A DNA stretch of 64,000 bases from Ovis canadensis. Taxonomy: Eukaryota > Chordata > Mammalia > Artiodactyla > Bovidae. The stretch lies in NCBI RefSeq assembly GCF_042477335.2, contig NC_091256.1:48687001-48751000 (forward strand), read 5' to 3'. The notes under the pieces were generated by a model. It had not been told where the DNA came from. It saw only the letters and a list, made by a program, of their open reading frames with translations, and did no database searches. Shown here piece by piece: positions 34,915 through 45,421 of the stretch. Position 1 is the first letter of the stretch, and every line of letters begins with the position of its first letter. The position numbers and the translations under genes were made by a program.

Positions 34915-36975
34915 TAGGCCAGCCAGATATGACTTAAATCAAATCCCCTATGAATATGCAGTGGAGATAATGAATAGATTCAAGGGATTAGAACTTGTAA
35001 ACAGTGCACCTGAAGCGTTATGGACGAGGTCCATAATATTGTACAGGAGACAGCGAACAAAACCATCCCAAAGGAAAAGGAAAGCAAGAAGGCTAAGTGG
35101 TTGTCTGAGGAGGCCTTGCAAATAGCTAAAGAAAGAAGAGAAGGGAAAAGCAAGGGAGAAAGGGAAAGATATATCCAACTAAATGCAGATTTCCAAAGAA
35201 CAGCATGGAGAGACAAGAAGGCTTTCTTCAATGAACAGTGTATAAAACTAGAAGTAAAAAACAGAAGGGAAAAGACTAGAGATCTCTTCAGGAAAATTGG
35301 AGATATCAAGGGAACGCTTTGCCCGAGGATGGGCACAATAAAGGACAGAAATGGCAGAGACCTAGTAGACACTGATGAGATCAAGAAAAGATGGAAATAA
35401 TACATGGAAGAATGGTACAAAAAAGATCTAAATGAACTGGATTATTATGATGGTGTGATCAGCCACCCAGAGCCAGACATTCTGGAGAGCAAAGTCAAGT
35501 GAGCCTTAGGAACCACTGCTGTTAATTAAACTAGTGCGTGTGATGGAATTCGAGCAGAGCTATTCAAAACCACAAAGGTTTGGCTATTCAATGCCATCAA
35601 AGTGTCACATTCAACATGTCAGCAAATCTGGAAGACCCAGCAGTGGCCGCAGGACTGGAAAAGGTCAATCCTCATCCCAATTCCCAAGAAGAGTCATACT
35701 CAAGAATGTATTAACCATAGGACAATTGCACTCATTTCCCATGCTAGTAAGGTCATGCCTAAAATCTTGCATGCTAGGCTTCAGCATTATGAGAACCAAG
35801 ATCATCCAGATGTCCAAGCTGGGTTTAGAAAAGGAAGAAGAACCAGAGATCAAATAGCCAACATTCACTGGATCATAAAGAAAGCTAGGGAATTCCAGAA
35901 AAACATCTACTTCTCTTTCATCAGCTATGCCAAAGCCTTCGACTGTGTGGGTCATAATAAGCCATGGAAAGCTCTGAAAGAGATGGGAAGACCATGTTAC
36001 CTGTCTCCTGAGAAACCAGTATGTGGGTCATGAAGCAACAGACAGAACCCCGTATGGAACAACTGACTGGTTCAAGATTGAGAAAGGAGTATGACAGGGT
36101 GCTGTCACCCTGTTTGTTCAATTTATATGCTGAGCACATCATGAGAAATGCTTGACTGGATGAGTTACAAGCTGGAATCAAGATAGGCGGGAGAAACATT
36201 AACAACCTCAGATATCTGGATGATATCACTCTAATGGCAGAAAGGTAAGAGGAATTAAAGAGTCTCTTGATGAGGGTGAAGGAGGAGAGTGAAAGAGCCA
36301 GCTTAAAACTAAACATTAAAAAAATTAAGATCTTGGCATCTGGTCCCATTATTGCATGGCAAATAGAGGGGGCAGTAGTGACAGATTTCCTCTTCTTGGG
36401 CTCTAAAAGCACTGCCAATGGTGACTGCAGCCATGAAATCAGAAGACATTTGCTTCTTGACAGGAAAGCTATGACAAACCTAGACACTGTGTTGAAAAAC
36501 AGAGACATTACTCTGCCGACAAAGGTCCGTATAGTCAAGGCTATGGTCTTTCCAGTGGTTACGTACTTGTGAGAGCTGGATGATAAAGACGGCAGGGCAC
36601 TGAAGAATTGATACCTTTAAACTATGGTGCTGGAGAAGACTCCTGAGAGTCCCTTGAGCAGCAAGGAGATCAAACCAGTCAATCTTAAGTGGAATCAACC
36701 CTGAACATTTGTTGGAAGGAATGATGCTGAAGCTCCAGTATTTTGGTCACCTGATGAAAACAGCCAACTCGTTGGAAAAGTCCCTGATGCTGGGAAAGAT
36801 TGAGGGCAGGAGAAGAGGGTGTCAGAGGATGAGATGGCTGGATGGCACCACCAATGCAATGGACATGAACTTGGGCAAACTTTGGGAAATAGTGAGAGAC
36901 AGAGAGGCCTGGTGTGGTACAGTCCATGAAGTCACAAAGAGTCGGACACAACTGGGAACTGAACAACAATAACAA
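34915..36975 (+). mobile_element. BovB LINE, about 2.1 kb, decayed
   Basis: The element spans the linker after the endonuclease, the whole reverse transcriptase and the 3' end. Frame 35020-35400 encodes the N-terminal linker, 35602-36033 the fingers and motif A, and 36267-36572 the region after motif C. The motif A catalytic aspartate is replaced by serine (35923-35925), and the YADD box reads YLDD (36213-36224). Stops and frameshifts separate the frames. It is the most diverged of the large BovB copies here, hence probably the oldest. Confidence 0.92.
35602..36033 (+). pseudogene. BovB reverse transcriptase fragment, catalytically dead
   Basis: About 143 codons of the fingers and first palm part of an RTE-type reverse transcriptase. 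The block with 'QDWKRSILIPIPKKS' is the RT1-2 region, 'GFRKGRRTRDQIANIHWIIKKA' precedes motif A, and the motif A segment 'FISYAKAFDCV' has Ser where the family has the first catalytic Asp. Frame continuity is lost on both sides. It is a relic of the retrotransposon, not a host gene. Confidence 0.85.
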
Positions 36976-37224
36976 CATGAGCTCCTAATTATTAATATTA
37001 ATAGTGTCACAACTTAGCCCTGTTTTACATCATTGCTACTGTAGTTCTTTCCACCCAATGTTTCTACCCATTCAAATTCTCTTGTCTGAAACATTACAGC
37101 TGCTATAGGCATCACATAAAAAGTTGCTGCAATCATTAGCTTTTCAGTTTAATAACTACCTAAGCATTTTTTTTGTTTAATCATTCTGAATTCTTCTTCT
37201 CTTAAATTTCCAGTCTCTCTTGCC

Positions 37225-37885
37225 TCTGGATCTTGGTTTGCTCATCTGTTGATGGCCCAACCTCAGACCATCCTGATTGTTATGAGTGGAATGGTATCTC
37301 TCCTCCCCACCCAAGTTATGTTGGAGTCTTATCTCCCAGTTCCTGAGACTATGACCTTATTTGGAAATAGTCTTAATAGAGGTTCCCTTGTATCTCAGCT
37401 GGTAAAGAATCCACCTGTAATGCGGGAGACCTGGGTTTGATCCCTGGGTTGGGAAGATCCCCTGGAGAAGGGAAAGGCTACCCACTTCAGTATTCTGGCC
37501 TAGAGAATTCCATGGACTGTATAGTCCATGGGATCAAAAAAGTCAGACATGACTGAGCAACTTTCACTTTCACTTTACTAGAGGTAATTAAGTCAAAATG
37601 ACTGGTGTTCACTATGACTGGTAGCCCTATGAAAGGGGAAATCTGGGCACAGACAGAAAGACAAGGGTGTGAAGAGACACAGGGAGGACGGCCATCTATA
37701 GGCCAAAGAGAAAGGCCTGGTACAGATTGTTCCTCACAGTCCTTAGAGGGACTAAATCCTAATGACACCTCGATCTCAGAGTTCTAGCTTCTAGAACTGT
37801 GAGATGACAAATTTCTATTGTTTAAGCCACCCAATCTGTGGTACTTCATTATGGCAGTCCAACAAAGCTAATACACTGATCCTTA
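37225..37885 (+). mobile_element. Old mammalian LTR, probably ERVL-MaLR type, split by a SINE
   Basis: The order 'tgaccttatttggaaatag', 'aggtaattaagtcaaaatga', 'acggccatctataggccaaa', 'tctagcttctagaactgtga', 'tgtttaagccacccaatctg', 'ctaatacactga' matches a common mammalian LTR class. The family is recognised by pattern only. A CHR-type SINE at 37383-37574 interrupts it. No gag, pol or env sequence is seen. Confidence 0.6.
37383..37574 (+). mobile_element. CHR-type tRNA-Glu SINE in the LTR, with target-site duplication
   Basis: The head 'ctcagctggtaaagaatcc', the B-box-like 'gggtttgatccctggg' and the body 'gaattccatggactgtatag' are complete. Flanks are 'ttaatagagg' (37373-37382) and 'ttactagagg' (37575-37584), a 10-bp duplication with one mismatch. 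Confidence 0.9.
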
Positions 37886-37894
37886 TCTGATAGC

Positions 37895-38140
37895 ACCTTG
37901 TGTGTGTGCTTAGTCGCTCAGTTGTGTCCAACTTTTGCAAATGGTACAGCCTGCCAGGCTCCTCTGTCCATGAGGATTCTCCAAGCAAGAATACTGGAGT
38001 GGGTTGCCATGCCCTCCTCCAGGAGATCTTCCCTACCCAGGGATCAGAGTCAGACCTGCACTGCAGGTGGATTCTTTACCAACTGAGCCACCAGGGAAGC
38101 CGAAGAATACTGGAGTGGGTAGCCTATCCCTTCTCCAGGG
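37895..38140 (-). mobile_element. CHR/Bov-tA-type SINE, antisense, with extra partial head
   Basis: Reverse of the body ('gcctgccaggctcctctgtcc' split over a small deletion) and of the tRNA head ('aactgagccaccagggaagcc'), then an extra segment 'gaatactggagtgggtagcc' from a second unit. The same extended form is seen in the tandem-head SINEs. Confidence 0.85.
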
Positions 38141-39899
38141 GTCTACACCTTGGGATGCAGCTCTGATCACTGTTCCTCAGCTCCAGGCACAGAAACCAAA
38201 TACAGGATATCTCATCCCACAAAACACAGCAGCAAAACAGTCTTCCTTATGCTCTCTATCAGGAGAAGTAAACTGGATAGCCACACTTTGGGCTTCAAGA
38301 GCATTTTTGTTTTATGCCTCTGTATGAGTAATAATTATTAATCTCTTTCAGAACACATAATTCACTATTGCATTTACTAGTCAATATTGTTAAAGGTATT
38401 GTGCACCGTATCACCCATAGTCCTACATGGAATCCTGTGTGAGAAACTTCTGAAATTCAGTGTTTCATAATTCAACAATATCTATGAAAATTAGAAATGT
38501 AATGATAATCTATGCCCAATAATTCCACATTGCCCTTAAGGTGAGTACAAGCTTGGAGTGTTTGAAGATCAGGAAAAAGGCTAGACTTAGTCTTTCACCT
38601 TAATGAACAATCAAGAGTGGAGTAGAGTAAGAAATATTCCCTAAAAAGTCAACTATTTTCTATTTGATCTTTTTGGATCCTTGGAATCTGGGGCATTGAG
38701 ACTAAGAGTTTCAGTTCAACATATATCTTGCCCATGCCATGTAGGTGTGACTCTTCACTTTGTGGATCCTCAGATATGAGAGCAAGACTACTTTCTGATA
38801 CTGTTATGAAACGGGTCAGAGAGTCAAGAAACCCATTAGGTGTATCTTATAAAGTAGCTCTATAGTGTAGCCTAGACAGCACTCAAACTGTTCATATAGC
38901 AAGAATAGGCTGCTTATAAATTATTAATACGAAAGCTCAGAAGCCTTATACACCCAGAAGAAACAAACACTTTGCACCTGCTTCTGTAATTCTTACATAA
39001 GTGAAGGAAGAGCTGAAATTTAGACTGTTTTGTGGTTTCTTTGGCTTCTATCTGCCCCAAAGAAAACAAATACACACACAGCTGTTATAGCACTTGCTTT
39101 CTGCTCCAGAAGAGGATAAATATGGAATAGAAATCTTGAGTGCCTGCAGACATTGCCTAATAACTAAAAAGAGACAAACACAGCAGGTCTCTCCTGGCTC
39201 CAGTAAGGAGGCAGTAATTCACTATAGAAGGGACTCTGCACCTGCTGTGATGCCTGCTTTATGCTCATTTGTGCACCAGAGGCTGTCCATGCATAACCAT
39301 GTAAGTTTAAAGTGGAGGAAGTAACATCACTACTGTGGGTCTGGAGGTAGAGAGCTGTATGAGGATCCCAAACAAAAAAAGGTAAGTGACCAGTCCTACT
39401 GAGATGAAAGCAGTTTCCCAAGCTTGGTCCCATTAAGCCAAGGGTGCCAAGGCCAAGTGTGACTCCAATTGAGACGTAGTGACCAGAGATTAAATCCGTG
39501 CAGTTTAAAATATATATATATTTTATTTTTTACATTTCATAAACCAAAGATTTGTGAATTCCAGATCATGTTCAATTTAAACATTTTCAAAGGATCATGC
39601 AGTTGCAATACAATAAGGTAGTTGGCTGGGGTTGGTGATGTTAATAAACTTAACACTTGTTTTTTGACTGTTATTTCCTGTTGTAGTTATCAGTGGTATT
39701 GGCCAAAGATGTTATTTTTTTTAATGCCATTGATTACATTGACAGAATAGCCTTCAAAGTTTCCTTTGGAAAGCTCTTGCTTTTTCTTCTACTATAAATA
39801 ATCTGGCAGTGATTTTTTATAAGAATAATTTGGCAAAATATGAAGATATCAATCACAAGTGCTATGAAACATTTCAGAAAAACTCATCCATTCATTCAT
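38141..39899. other. Unique sequence, no gene recognised
   Basis: About 1.75 kb. No repeat family is recognised apart from a short TA-rich run near 39510-39522. Opposite-strand frames overlap at 39094-39433 and have no recognisable domain. Confidence 0.45.
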
Positions 39900-39919
39900 C
39901 CAACCAGCTTTGACTGATT

Positions 39920-40075
39920 GCTGAGGTGACCTTGAAACTGACACCTGAAGGATGAGTAAAGCTAATCTGAAGCAAGGTAGGTGTGATGACCATTATAGAT
40001 AAGCAAATGGCATAGGCTCTGATATATGAAGGGAGCTTGGAGGTAAAGTTACTCCAGTGAATGAAAGGAAGTACG
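39920..40075. repeat. Diverged duplicate, copy 1 of 2
   Basis: The segment around 'gtgtgatgaccattata' and 'caaatggcatag' is found again about 1005 bp to the right (40925-41100) in the same orientation. The pair share 'gacacct(a/g)aa', 'gtgtgatgaccattata', 'aaatggcata' and the following 'ggaggtaa(a/g)gtta' in order. Confidence 0.85.
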
Positions 40076-40552
40076 CTTCTAAACTCTGGTAGAATAGAGG
40101 ACAAATAAGGAACAGTCCCTGCCCAGTGGGAGCTTACATTCCAGAAGGGGGAACTAGACACATGAACCAATAAAAGTCATAGAATATGATCAATTTTGTG
40201 ATAAGAAGGTGAACTATGGTTTAAAAGGGCCCAAAGATAACTCTACCAGGCTTTCTATAATGTTTGAGCTGAGTCATGAAATATGATCACATACTCCCCA
40301 AATCCCCATTTGTCATTTCAGAGGATAACAAATGCTCCATACAGAGGAAACTGAAATATGAAGGCAGAAGTTAAAATAGCTTAATACATTCAGACTGCTG
40401 AAGCTCACTCCATTTAGAATAAGGGTTCATTCATATACTCATTTATTAAACAAATTTCTGAGAACAGTGAACAAGATGTGTTCAGTCTATGCATGCATGA
40501 AACCTACTTTATAGTGATGGAGGCAGATTTTTAAAGTAAAATAGGTAGCCAG

Positions 40553-40755
40553 TGGGAGTTTGATGTATGATGCAGGGAATCCAAAGCCAGTGCTCTGTGA
40601 CAACCTAGAGGAATGGGAAGGGGAGGGAGACGGGAAGGGGGTTCAAGAAGTAGGGGACATATGTATACCTAATGCAGATTCAAGTTGATGTATGGCAAAA
40701 ACCATCACAATATTGTAAAGTAATTATCCTCTAATTTAAAAAATAAAATATAAAA
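40553..40755 (+). mobile_element. L1 3' end (ruminant L1), sense
   Basis: It begins 'tgggagtttgatgtatgatg', continues 'gtgctctgtgacaacctaga' and 'gatgtatggcaaaaaccatc', and ends 'taattatcctctaattt' followed by an A-rich tail. This is the typical short 3' L1 insertion and lies between the two diverged duplicates. Confidence 0.85.
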
Positions 40756-40924
40756 ATGAAGGGGTATAAAGCATGCCCCCCAAAATAAATCACTGTATAA
40801 GTAAATATAAAATTACAAATTTTAACTGTTTATAAAGGAAAAAAGAGAGAGCTAAGGTAGGTACAGAGAAAGGGACACAAGGAAGAACAGAAATATTCTT
40901 TAAAGTCTAAGAAGTGCTCTTGCA

Positions 40925-41100
40925 AGAGGTGACTTTTAAAGTGACACCTAAAGAATGAACAAAAACTAATCTTAAGCAACGTAAGTGTGATGACCATTAT
41001 ATAAGTAAGTAAATGGCATAGAATCTGACGTGGAGAGAAGGGTGGGAGGTAAGGTTAATTTAATAGTTAAAGGAAGGAAGTGCATGCCATCACTTTACTA
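40925..41100. repeat. Diverged duplicate, copy 2 of 2
   Basis: Direct-orientation partner of 39920-40075. The sequence continues rightwards to about 41300 in a texture similar to an old interspersed repeat, so the two copies may be two tandem members of that family. Confidence 0.85.
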
Positions 41101-41300
41101 AGGTATTTAATCTCAGTCTTGTAGGCAATACAGAACCACAGGGCAATGTTGAAAGAGACAAATATGGTCATATTTGCATTCTGTCTTGGCAGGGTAGAGA
41201 GGTATTAGCCACAAAGTAACCAGTTAGGAAACTGATGCAGTGGTCCAGTCAATGGAGAAAGGAATGATAGAAGTGATGTTAAGGAAGGAAAATAGTAGGT

Positions 41301-42256
41301 GTATAAAACAAGCCCACATTTACTCAAAAAGCTGTGAGATTCAGAAAATTTAGGGCAAGCGGAAGATCAAAAAATGAGAGGACAACTCAGTGGATGTTAT
41401 TTTTCATGGGACTTCTCTGGGGCCTTCTTTGTAACTCTAACGATTCTTTTTCCTTGGTTTTGAGTTTGCCTACTTAGCATGCCATGTTTACCAGAGATCT
41501 AGATAACTTTCTAAATATTTCAGAGTTATAGTTTTAATTATGCCTAGGGCTATATATGTTTATAAATTTAAAATTTTAATTTTCTGTTAATTGTAATTTA
41601 TTTTTATACTTTTCAAAAGGAAATTTTGAGCTTTATTATCTTATGGTCAGAAAAGATCTATTTTATTTCTCCTTTCTGTGGCATTCTTTATGTCATAAAC
41701 TATAGTAATGAATGGCTCTTGATTGTAATAAACACAATCAGTTCAACTCTTCTTTGTTTAATCAGTCACAGAAGCCAGTCTTTGACTATCTAAGATTTAT
41801 ATCTGACTTCTGTTAACAGAATTTTATATGCTCATTAAGAAGTTAGTTCACTCCTGAAGCAACTAAATTCAAAAGGTATAATATCAGGTAACATTGTGTT
41901 TGCCTTCGAAGTGTCTATAAATTTCAGCAGGTGTCTTTGGGTACTCAAACTAGCTAGTGATGCTATTTTATCACAGCATCAAAGAGAATTGAGAATTGTA
42001 ACATGACTATATTCATGCAATGATGTTCTACCATTAAACTTTATTAGTCAAATGTCTTTCAGCATGGTAGAGCTGAGCTTCTGCTCACATGGGGAAAGGG
42101 GGAATAGGGTTAGCTGGTCATAGGGTGAGATGCACAGGGCATCAGTGACTTAATGGATCACCAAATCCTTTTAGAAATATCCTTCCTGAGGCCTGTGCGT
42201 GTATTGTACACTTCCAAATATATTCCAAATTATTCAATGTTAGTAATACTTTTTGT
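41301..42256. other. Unique AT-rich sequence
   Basis: No gene is recognised. The part around 41480-41760 ('ttttgagctttattatctta', 'tggtcagaaaagatctattt') looks like a remnant of antisense old L1, but is too short and diverged to call firmly. Confidence 0.4.
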
Positions 42257-42443
42257 GAAAGTTGCTCAGTTGTGTCCAGCTCTTTGTGACCCCATGGACT
42301 ATATAGTCCATGAAATGCCCCAGGCCAGAATACTGAAGTGAGTAGTCTTTCCCTTCTCCAGGGGATCTTCCCAATCCAAGAATTGAACCAAGGTCTCCTG
42401 CATTATGGGCAGATTCTATACCAGCTGAGCCACTAGGGAAGCC
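42257..42443 (-). mobile_element. CHR-type tRNA-Glu SINE, antisense
   Basis: Reverse of body ('ccatggactatatagtccat', 'ccaggccagaatactgaagt') and tRNA head ('gaattgaaccaaggtctcc', 'ccagctgagccactagggaa'). Confidence 0.88.
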
Positions 42444-43428
42444 ATTTGATTTGTACTGATTTTAAAGATGATAAAGCAACATTATCCTACAGCCTCTGAA
42501 GTCTCTTTTTGAATTAATAAACTGTATGATAGCTCCCCACCTGACTTTCCTTCAGTCTGGGTGGCTTATTGGAGTAGACTCTACATTTTAGACATTGTCC
42601 TTGGAAAATTTATGATTTATCAGTGAAAATCCTAAGAAGTAATAATAATGAGAAATTTGATTGTATCTCTTGCTTAAGTTTTCCAAAAGAAAGCAGATTA
42701 TAGCAATTTAATTATATTTCTCATTTATTGACCCTAATATCTATAAAGATATGTGTTCCTTCTTGGTGTTTCCATTGTAGCTTCTGCATCTAAAAAGGGA
42801 TAATATATTTTAAAACACTGTGTACTTGCATGTTATAAAACTACAAATATATAATTTATTTTAAATGTCATCAGATAAATATACATTATATGTAATAAAC
42901 ATTAAAATATAAACCTTTTCTCTTTCCATGTAATTATCTGTTTATTAGGAAATATCCATCTGCTGGAAATGGCAAATAGAAATGGAAAAAAAAAGTAGTT
43001 GATATTCAACTACTGACTACCAAAATGGCATTTCTGAGACATTTTTTATGACAAGATTCTTAGAAGCCAAGCACTGTGGAAAGAGAAAATAAATCTCTAA
43101 TTTTTTTCTACTCTTTTGAAATATCAAGAAGCAGGACAGGCTGACCTGAATATCAAGTTCCCATGGGTAGAGAGAATCAGAAGACATACATCCTTTCCAT
43201 ATAGGAAAGTGAACAAATTCTACTTCTTCCAGGATAAAAGACTATGGGAAGAAAAATTTAAAGAGACATGGAGGAGGTTCAGTTCCTTAGGCATTCTCCC
43301 CACAAAGCCCCCGTCCTCCATTATCCCACCAACTCCAGGGGATTTTCCTCCTACTTCCTATTTGCAACTCTTAAAAGAGATGATCTCATAAGGTACTATC
43401 TTGTATCAAAAAAAAAATAAAGAGCAAA
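42444..43428. other. Unique sequence, no gene recognised
   Basis: Low-repeat AT-rich DNA. A 91-codon plus frame at 43116-43391 has no signature that I recognise and no splice-site context. Confidence 0.45.
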
Positions 43429-43690
43429 CTGCTGCTGCTGCTGCTGCGTCTCTTCAGTTGTGTCCGACTCTGTGTGACCCCATAGACGGCAGCCCACCAG
43501 GCTCCCCCATCCCTGGGATTCTCCAGGCAAGAACACTGGAGTGGGTTGCCATTTCCTTCTTCAGTGGATGAAAGTGAAAAGTGAAAGTGAAGTCGCTCAG
43601 TCCTGTCCGACTCTTAGCGACCCCATGGACTGCAGCCTACCAGGCTCCTCTGTCCACGGGATTTTCCAGGCAAGAGTACTGGAGTGGGTC
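43429..43690 (-). mobile_element. Bov-A2 SINE, antisense
   Basis: It starts with a (CTG)6 run, then a Bov-A unit, the linker 'gaaaagtgaaagtgaagtcg', and a second Bov-A unit ending 'actggagtgggt'. It is close to the element at 33879-34183, implying a relatively young copy. Confidence 0.92.
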
Positions 43691-43742
43691 ACCAGTGCCA
43701 CACACATAAACTACACACATAAAACCAGAAACAGTGCTGCAA

Positions 43743-43801
43743 CAGTGTTCAGAGCACTTATCAAAAGGATCCTAATCTTAGGAAGCTGAGTACAGTGGGC
43801 T
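43743..43801. repeat. Donor-like segment A of a chimeric duplication
   Basis: This 59-bp segment, starting 'cagtgttcagagcacttatc', recurs at 44436-44494 with one mismatch and no gaps. At the second place it is joined to a segment that belongs further right (45281-45421). Confidence 0.95.
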
Positions 43802-44435
43802 AAAACTGAGAGGGTTATACAATGCTAGACAAGAGCCACATTGGAGCTTAGTAAGCCAGGATGGAGCACTGGGGCCTAACCAGCTAAGAGAAACAAAAGC
43901 ACAGTAAAACCTGTGAGAGAGAGATGCAATAAGTCCCAACCAGCTTTGTCATAGAGGACCTAGAAATAAATGCAAGATTCATTCATGGGCCATGGATCTT
44001 ATTTGTGGATCTTAGATTCTCTCTCTCCAGCCTTTGTGAGACTTGAAACCCATCTCTAACATTCTCAGATACTATCCAAGGGAAAGCCAGGGGGATGGAA
44101 AGCAAGCTGAAAGAGTGAGCATTAGAATCCTCAAGGATAAGGAATTATCTCTGAGAAACTATTCAGTCCCCAAGAGTCTGTGATACCATTACTTACTGAA
44201 TTTAAGATTATTTTGGCTTTCCTGGATGAAGGACTAGGGGAATAGATCCATTTTAGAAATTAAAGAAATTACTTTTTTTTTAATTTGAAAAATAAAGTGT
44301 TCAATCATCAACTCTACTACACAAATCATTTTCTAAACACATTTATCTTCCCTTTTAGAGATTGAGTATATTGTGTAAAGACCTGAGTTTTCTGTTTATT
44401 TGCTTGTTTGTTTTGTTTTTTAAAAATCTTCAGTG
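43802..44435. other. Unassigned sequence between duplicate segments
   Basis: No gene or named repeat is recognised. It contains a T run near 44272-44281. Confidence 0.4.
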
Positions 44436-44639
44436 CAGTGTTCAGAGCACTTATCAAAAGGATCCTAATCCTAGGAAGCTGAGTACAGTGGGCTCAGCTT
44501 TCAAAAATGGTAATGGGTGTGAATATAGAGAAAAAATAATCTAAGTATCCTTTGATTTATAGGATATATAAGCATATGCTTTATAATTCTTTCTTTTCCA
44601 TTTTTCTACCAAGAAATCAGATTGAGTATATTCTTTGCA
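44436..44639. repeat. Chimeric segment A'+B'
   Basis: Bases 44436-44494 copy 43743-43801. After a 4-bp 'cagc' linker, 44499-44639 copies 45281-45421 (141 bp, about seven mismatches, no gaps). The last ~25 bases of B' are the first bases of the BovB present at 45397, although the rest of BovB is absent here. Confidence 0.93.
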
Positions 44640-45280
44640 TGTGTTAAGTAAGTGAATTAGTGAATGAATGAGTATCTAGGGAAGAAAGGCCTGGGGGATC
44701 ATTTTTAAAGGACACATTTTGCTGGTTGGGATCTGAGGTAAACAGACATGAAAAGTGCAATGAAGACAGACATCCTGTTGAGAAGTAAAGTTCTGGGTGA
44801 AGAGATGAATACTTTGAATCTTTCAATATAGAAAATTAAGCCTCACAAGGATTACTGCATTGAATTATATTTGACCTTTAATCTCAAATGCCATTAAAAG
44901 CAACATAAGCAAAAAAAGGATGTTGGAATCTTCACTTCATGTGCTGTCTGACTCACTATTTATACTTTTCATTTGAATTTCAATAAAGCTCTCTTTGTTC
45001 TCTTACGTGAGAAATGGGTTCAGGGTTTTTATTAATCTTCTTGCTGCAGCAGGGTGCAGTAGCTGAACTTCTTCTTCAACCTGCATGAGTAGAGATTCAT
45101 TTTTCAATTGAGGATGTTATCTCTAGAAGGAATGTATTTCTCCAACACAATTCAAGAGCAGAGTCATGATAACAAGTCTTCCCAATGATCTAAGAACAGG
45201 GATCTGGCTCCTGGCAGCTGAAGAACATGCTGATGCCAATATGGCAAAGGCATCTTTCACTACAAGTAAAAAATGGCACC
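44640..45280. other. Unassigned sequence, possible LTR-like end
   Basis: The phrase 'caataaagctctctttgttc' (about 44990) resembles the polyadenylation signal and R/U5 start of an LTR, but I cannot find LTR borders or internal sequence. No gene is recognised. Confidence 0.3.
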
Positions 45281-45421
45281 TTTCAAAAATGGTAATGGGT
45301 GTGAACATAGAGAAAAAATAATCTAAGTATCCTTTGATTTATAGGATACATAAGCATACAGTTTATAATCCTTTCTTTTCCATTTTTCTACCAAGAAATC
45401 AGATTGATTATATTCTTTGCA
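45281..45421. repeat. Donor-like segment B of a chimeric duplication
   Basis: This 141-bp segment matches 44499-44639 without gaps. It spans the left junction of the following BovB, so the duplication includes about 25 bp of BovB and must postdate that BovB insertion if this is the source copy. Confidence 0.93.

Noticed and set aside
44985..45020. LTR-like polyadenylation signal and R/U5-like start
   Set aside because: Without LTR borders, primer-binding site or internal sequence the resemblance is too small to call an endogenous retrovirus.
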